Shown here: positions 30,933 through 34,549 of the stretch, one piece after another
Position numbering within the stretch: the first letter of the stretch is position 1
How the letters are laid out: the number at the start of each line of letters is the position of its first letter
NCBI GenBank assembly: GCA_002371345.1
Contig: DFHY01000035.1
Coordinates: forward strand, 1-34,549
Length of the DNA stretch: 34,549 nt
Direction of reading: 5' to 3'
Source: Lachnospiraceae bacterium UBA3711
GTDB lineage: Bacteria; Bacillota; Clostridia; Lachnospirales; Lachnospiraceae
Notes under the pieces: model-generated
Databases searched by the model: none
The model's input: only the letters and a program-made list of their open reading frames with translations
Told to the model about the DNA's origin: nothing
Position numbers and translations under genes: made by a program

Positions 30933-31751
30933 TTACTCCGCTTCCGTCTCGGCTCCGGCACTGGAGTGAGCGGCAATGATGGCATCCATCTCACCGCTGT
31001 CAATAAGATCATTGATAACCGCATCAACCGCTGCCTTCATGGGTTCGTTGCCCTTCTTGATCGCGACAGCGTAAGAGTCTTCGAACAGAGCGTCGCCATC
31101 CAGGATGGCCAGCTTGCCGTCAGAAGATTCCACAAGCTCGACCGCCGGCGCTTCGTCCATAACGATGCAGTCGATCTTGCCGTTAGCCAGATCCTGCGCG
31201 GCCTGGACAAACTTAGTATAACGCTGAACAGATCCCGCCTCAGTATTGTCGGTGACCCACAGATCGGCGATATTGCCCTGCTGCACGCCCACTGTCTTGT
31301 CCGCGAGAGCGTCAGCGGTGGATTCCTCCACAGCCGGCTCGTCCGCCTTCACGACGACAACGTCCTTGGAATCGACATACTTGACGGAGAAGTCCATAAC
31401 TTCCTCGCGCTCTTCACTGACAGAAACGCCAGCTGCCACGATATCGACCTTGCCCTGCTGAACCGCGAGAAGAGCGCCGTCGAAGTCCATATTCTGGACT
31501 TCAAGCTCAACTCCAAGGGCATCCGCGATCGCCTGAGCGATATCCATATCCACGCCTTCGACCTTATCGCCGACAAGATACTCATACGGGGCGAATCCGG
31601 CCTCGGTGCCGACAATAAGCTTTCCGTCTGAAACTGTTTCGACAGAGCTGAAGTCAAAAGCCTCAGTCTCATCCGCTCCCGCAGTGAAAGCTCCCGTCAT
31701 CATCATCGAGCAGGCCGCAAGAAGCGCCGCCGCAATCTTAATATTCTTCAT
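30933..31751 (-). CDS. Amino acid ABC transporter substrate-binding protein
   Basis: A 272-residue family 3 periplasmic-type binding protein. The N-terminus (MKNIKIAAALLAACSMMMTG) is a signal sequence; LAAC at 11-14 could be a lipobox with Cys14, though the hydrophobic core is short and cleavage after AGA near residue 26 is an alternative. Motifs include LIVGTEAGFAPYEY, GVDMDIAQAIADALG and VDIVAAGVSVSEEREEVMDF, typical of polar amino acid binders. The exact amino acid cannot be read. GGAGGAG precedes the ATG, and a strong promoter lies about 110 bases upstream. Confidence 0.92.
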   Translation of the reverse strand: MKNIKIAAALLAACSMMMTGAFTAGADETEAFDFSSVETVSDGKLIVGTEAGFAPYEYLVGDKVEGVDMDIAQAIADALGVELEVQNMDFDGALLAVQQGKVDIVAAGVSVSEEREEVMDFSVKYVDSKDVVVVKADEPAVEESTADALADKTVGVQQGNIADLWVTDNTEAGSVQRYTKFVQAAQDLANGKIDCIVMDEAPAVELVESSDGKLAILDGDALFEDSYAVAIKKGNEPMKAAVDAVINDLIDSGEMDAIIAAHSSAGAETEAE

Positions 31752-31790
31752 ACCTTTCTCCTCCTGTCCAAGCCTGCCATATTCTGATCA

Positions 31791-31813
31791 GGCAGACATA
31801 TGAGCCGTCTGCC
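31791..31813 (-). other. Leader hairpin of the ABC transporter operon
   Basis: GGCAGAC (31791-31797) and GTCTGCC (31807-31813) form a perfect stem in the 5' leader. A competing TGCC/GGCA pairing uses part of the same bases (31775-31794). Alternative structures could affect translation or attenuation, but no known riboswitch is recognised. Confidence 0.35.
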
Positions 31814-31858
31814 CGTCCCCAAGTCAGGCTCTATTCAGAATCACACGTAACAAACGCT

Positions 31859-31887
31859 ATTATATGGCACAATAATGAATAATACAA
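31859..31887 (-). promoter_or_regulatory. Promoter of the amino acid ABC transporter operon
   Basis: On the minus strand TTGTAT (31887-31882), a 17-base spacer and TATAAT (31864-31859). It is close to consensus and stands alone upstream of the binding protein gene. Confidence 0.8.
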
Positions 31888-31931
31888 GTCGCTGCTTTGC
31901 TCTTATTCATGTTATATGCAGTATGCGTTAC

Positions 31932-32030
31932 AGTTCACTACCCCGCCGCCGGCACACTCCCGCATGTTCCCACAGCCCGCTCCCGCTGATGGAACCCTGC
32001 GGGAGTGTGCCGGCGGCGGGGCAGTGAACT
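31932..32030. repeat. 99-bp near-perfect nested inverted repeat
   Basis: The 33-base arms at 31932-31964 and 31998-32030 are complementary at all but one position, which is a G-T pair. They are very GC-rich inside (CCCCGCCGCCGGC). The 33-base centre contains further GTTCC/GGAAC and CAGC/GCTG pairs, so the whole can fold into one long stem. There is no T-run on either side, which argues against a simple terminator. It may be a small mobile repeat (REP/MITE-like) or a strong RNA structure between operons. Confidence 0.75.
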
Positions 32031-32052
32031 TAACCGCAGGATTCCATCCGTC

Positions 32053-33417
32053 TCAGTTCTTGAACGAATGTATCGGCGCAGGGATTCTTCCCTTACGGCT
32101 GATGAAGTTCTCACACCCGAATTCATTTACAGGCATGACCGGAGCATGGCCGAGCAGTCCGCCGAACTCTACGCTCTCGCCGACTCCCTTCCCGATAACA
32201 GGTATCAGCCTGACCGCGGTTGTCTTCGCGTTCACCATTCCGATCGCCATCTCATCCGCGATGATTCCGGAGATGGTTGACGGCTTCGTATCGCCGGGAA
32301 TCGCGATCATATCGAGTCCTACCGAACAAACGCAGGTCATCGCCTCCAGCTTCTCGATATGAAGCGCGCCTGCCTCCACAGCCTCGATCATTCCCTGGTC
32401 TTCAGACACGGGGATAAATGCGCCCGACAGTCCTCCCACATATGACGAGGCCATGACCCCGCCTTTCTTCACCTGGTCGTTCAGCAGCGCGAGAGCCGCG
32501 GTCGTCCCTGGCGCTCCGGCGTACTCCACTCCTATCTCGTGAAGAATATCCGCTACGGAATCCCCAATGGCAGGCGTCGGCGCCAGGGAGAGGTCTATGA
32601 TCCCGAACGGCACGCCCAGTCTGCGTGAGGCTTCCTGCGCCACCAGCTGTCCGACTCTCGTAACCTTAAAAGCAGTCCTCTTTATTGTCTCGCACAGAAC
32701 CTCAAAGCTCTCTCCGCGGACCGACTCCAGCGCGGTTTTCACGACACCGGGACCGGAAACGCCGACATTTATGACAGTGTCGCCCTCCGTCACTCCGTGA
32801 AACGCGCCCGCCATGAATGGATTGTCATCCGGTGCGTTGCAGAACACGACCAGCTTGGCGCATCCAAGAGAATCTCTGTCCTCAGTCCTGCGCGCTGTCT
32901 CCAGGATGGTATTTCCAAGAAGTCTGATCGCGTCCATATCGATACCGGTTCTTGTGGAGCCCACATTGACAGACGCGCATACATAACTCGTCCTCGCGAG
33001 CGCTTCGGGAATCGCCCGTATCAGATTCTCTTCCGCCATCGTCATTCCCTTTGACACGACCGCGGAAAAGCCACCAAGGAAATTAACCCCCACTTCCTTC
33101 GCCGCGTCGTCAAGCGTCTTTGCGATCAGCACATAATCATCAGGCTTCGCGCACGCGGACGCGCCGATCAGCCCTATCGGCGTGACAGAGATTCTCTTGT
33201 TGACAATCGGAATCCCGTACTCCTTTGCAATCTCGTCTCCGACCCTCACAAGGTCTTTCGCCTTCGATGTTATCTTGCGGTAAATGTTTTCGCAAAGTTC
33301 ATTGAGATCGGATGATATACAGTCCAGCAGACTGATACCCATCGTGATGGTCCTCACATCCAGATTTTCCCGGGTAATCATGCGGACAGTCTCAGCCGCT
33401 TCCAGAATATTGATCAT
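32053..33417 (-). CDS. UPF0210 (DUF711) family protein
   Basis: A 454-residue protein of the UPF0210/PFL family, full length. Recognisable segments are VRTITMGISLLDCI, NKRISVTPIGLIGA, FLGGFSAVVSKGMT, VSGPGVVKTAL and IPGDTKPSTISGIIADE. The family fold resembles glycyl radical enzymes, but no activation cysteine/glycine role is proven and the function is unknown. It starts 12 bases after the ACT-domain gene, its common partner in Bacillota and archaea, with GGGGG before the ATG. Confidence 0.9.
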   Translation of the reverse strand: MINILEAAETVRMITRENLDVRTITMGISLLDCISSDLNELCENIYRKITSKAKDLVRVGDEIAKEYGIPIVNKRISVTPIGLIGASACAKPDDYVLIAKTLDDAAKEVGVNFLGGFSAVVSKGMTMAEENLIRAIPEALARTSYVCASVNVGSTRTGIDMDAIRLLGNTILETARRTEDRDSLGCAKLVVFCNAPDDNPFMAGAFHGVTEGDTVINVGVSGPGVVKTALESVRGESFEVLCETIKRTAFKVTRVGQLVAQEASRRLGVPFGIIDLSLAPTPAIGDSVADILHEIGVEYAGAPGTTAALALLNDQVKKGGVMASSYVGGLSGAFIPVSEDQGMIEAVEAGALHIEKLEAMTCVCSVGLDMIAIPGDTKPSTISGIIADEMAIGMVNAKTTAVRLIPVIGKGVGESVEFGGLLGHAPVMPVNEFGCENFISRKGRIPAPIHSFKN

Positions 33418-33429
33418 GTCGTTCCCCCG

Positions 33430-33702
33430 TCATACCCTGTGCATCGCGTTGAAGATATCCTCGCCCATGACACGGATGGAAAGGCCCATGCCCTCTCCGA
33501 GCGCTGTCAGGTCGTCGGACATCTGTCCGGCGCCGACAGATGAGTCCGTCGGATCCGTGACCATCATCATATTGAAGTATCCCCCGACAATCGTCTGGGA
33601 AATGTCCAGAATATTGACATTGTGATCCGCAAGATACGTACAGACCTTCGCTATGATGCCGACCGTATCCCTGCCGATCACGGTAATAATAACTTTCTTC
33701 AT
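33430..33702 (-). CDS. ACT-domain protein, UPF0237 type
   Basis: A 90-residue single ACT domain. It starts MKKVIITVIGRDTVGIIAKV and contains VCTYLADHNVNILDISQTIV, the typical strand-helix-strand pattern with the ligand-binding glycine. Such small proteins sense amino acids or related ligands. It lies 15 bases behind the metallo-beta-lactamase-fold gene and 12 before UPF0210, and the ACT/UPF0210 pairing is widespread. AAAGG precedes the ATG by 8 bases. Confidence 0.92.
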   Translation of the reverse strand: MKKVIITVIGRDTVGIIAKVCTYLADHNVNILDISQTIVGGYFNMMMVTDPTDSSVGAGQMSDDLTALGEGMGLSIRVMGEDIFNAMHRV

Positions 33703-33717
33703 CTCAACTGCCTTTCT

Positions 33718-34518
33718 CTACAATCTCAGAAGCTCCATCGGATGCTCCCTGCTCGCTACTCTGATCGGAATATCGCCCTCCGAGTAATGACACTCCGGAT
33801 CCATCGCCATCTCCGAGATAACCGTCGCGTACGCCAGATCAGCATAATTGTTTGTCTTGCTCAGGTGACCCAGATACGCCATCTTCATATGATCATTCAA
33901 AACCTGGGACAGAAGCATGGCGGAGGACAGATTGGACAGATGCCCCTTCTCGCCCATTATTCTGCGCTTGAGCGCGTAGGGGTAAGGACCTGCCTGAAGC
34001 ATATGCTCATCATGATTAGCCTCGACGAGGATCACATCGAGATCCCTGAGATGGTTCAACGTGTACCGGTTGAAGCTGCCCATATCGGTAGCTACCGCGG
34101 CTGCCCTTTTTCCTTCCTCGACACGGTAAGCAACCGGATCGGCGGCGTCGTGGCTTATGTGAAATGCTTCTGCCTTCAGGTCTCCGATCTCAAAAGGGCA
34201 GTCCGCGTCAACAGGATGGAACAGACTATCATCCACCTTTCCCAGCGGAGAATAACGCAGAATCTGCCGGATCGTCGCCGATGTGGCGTACACAGGGATA
34301 TGAGCCTTCCTGAGCAGGACTCCGAGGCCCGCTATATGGTCACTGTGCTCATGAGTTACGAGAACAGCTGTCAGGTCATGAACACTGTGGCCGATACCGC
34401 CAAGCGCTTCTGATATCCTTTTAAATGAAACTCCCGCATCGATCAGAACCGATGCTTTATCCGATCCGATATATATGCAGTTCCCGCTGCTTCCGCTCGC
34501 GATGCTGTAAAACTCCAA
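33718..34518 (-). CDS. Metallo-beta-lactamase-fold hydrolase, YycJ/WalJ-like
   Basis: A 266-residue metallo-hydrolase. The N-terminus MEFYSIASGSSGNCIYIG is typical of the YycJ/WalJ group, and the metal motif H56-x-H58-x-D60-H61 (VTHEHSDHIAGL) is intact. The group has been linked to DNA or RNA maintenance and to the WalKR region in Bacillota. The start shown is a TTG at 34518, which fits the family N-terminus; only a weak GAG-type site precedes it. The frame stays open to the window edge, so a start further upstream cannot be excluded. It heads the visible part of an operon with the ACT and UPF0210 genes. Confidence 0.85.
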   Translation of the reverse strand: MEFYSIASGSSGNCIYIGSDKASVLIDAGVSFKRISEALGGIGHSVHDLTAVLVTHEHSDHIAGLGVLLRKAHIPVYATSATIRQILRYSPLGKVDDSLFHPVDADCPFEIGDLKAEAFHISHDAADPVAYRVEEGKRAAAVATDMGSFNRYTLNHLRDLDVILVEANHDEHMLQAGPYPYALKRRIMGEKGHLSNLSSAMLLSQVLNDHMKMAYLGHLSKTNNYADLAYATVISEMAMDPECHYSEGDIPIRVASREHPMELLRL

Positions 34519-34549
34519 GTGCTTCTCACTCTTTCTGTTCAGCTCTGCC

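Noticed and set aside
30885..31631. A 248-residue open frame on the plus strand
   Set aside because: It is the shadow of the amino acid binding protein gene, which has a signal sequence, good ribosome site and promoter.
33622..34413. A 263-residue open frame on the plus strand
   Set aside because: It is opposite the metallo-beta-lactamase-fold gene with its intact HxHxDH motif and shows no protein family pattern.

Overview
The window is a stretch of bacterial chromosome that looks like an anaerobic Bacillota (class Clostridia) genome. Signs are strong AGGAGG-type ribosome binding sites, pta-ackA acetate fermentation genes, split transketolase, oxygen-sensitive iron-sulfur flavoenzymes, and the UPF0210/ACT-domain gene pair common in clostridia. 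A gut Lachnospiraceae-like host is a guess from style only. Base composition looks moderately GC-rich by eye; it was not counted. No rRNA, tRNA, CRISPR array, prophage or transposase was seen.

Region 1 (about 0.1-21.2 kb) is an unusual catabolic or fermentative cluster, almost all on the minus strand. Its right half, in transcription order, encodes a YkvI-like transporter, a protein with two acyl carrier protein (ACP) domains fused to a CocE/S15-type alpha/beta hydrolase, a holo-ACP synthase, a phosphate acyltransferase, a butyrate-kinase-type acyl kinase, an HSL-family esterase and an iron-sulfur flavodoxin-like protein. These are followed by a soluble FAD reductase of the fumarate reductase/ketosteroid dehydrogenase superfamily, a NuoG-GltD-type iron-sulfur flavoprotein, a truncated NuoF-like iron-sulfur protein and two related small membrane proteins. 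The left half has a TetR-family regulator (plus strand), then a second acyl kinase, a thiolase-like protein, a DUF35 partner, a stand-alone ACP, a second phosphate acyltransferase and a DUF554 membrane protein. The central idea (inference) is that short acyl groups are carried on dedicated ACPs rather than on CoA. They would be interconverted with acyl phosphate and free acid plus ATP by the two kinase/phosphotransacylase pairs, cleaved or condensed by the thiolase/DUF35 pair, and reduced by the flavoenzyme set. Supporting this, both cluster phosphotransacylases lack the two arginines known to bind CoA in the archaeal enzyme, whereas the third Pta of the window keeps both. I cannot name the substrate.

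Region 2 (about 21.3-25.2 kb): a divergent AraC-family regulator (plus) and a conventional pta-ackA operon (minus) with a clear promoter and a clear terminator.

Region 3 (about 25.4-29.1 kb, plus strand): a MATE efflux protein, a noncoding stretch with a 14-bp tandem repeat, and a split transketolase pair.

Region 4 (about 29.2-34.5 kb, minus strand): a polar amino acid ABC transporter (binding protein, permease, ATPase) with a strong promoter, a 99-bp near-perfect inverted repeat, then UPF0210, ACT-domain and metallo-beta-lactamase-fold genes in one operon running in from the window edge.

Regulatory signals include back-to-back promoters with an 11-bp palindrome at the TetR gene, a two-part box shared by two intergenic regions of the cluster, and an 11-bp motif shared by the AraC promoter and the region upstream of the flavodoxin-like gene.
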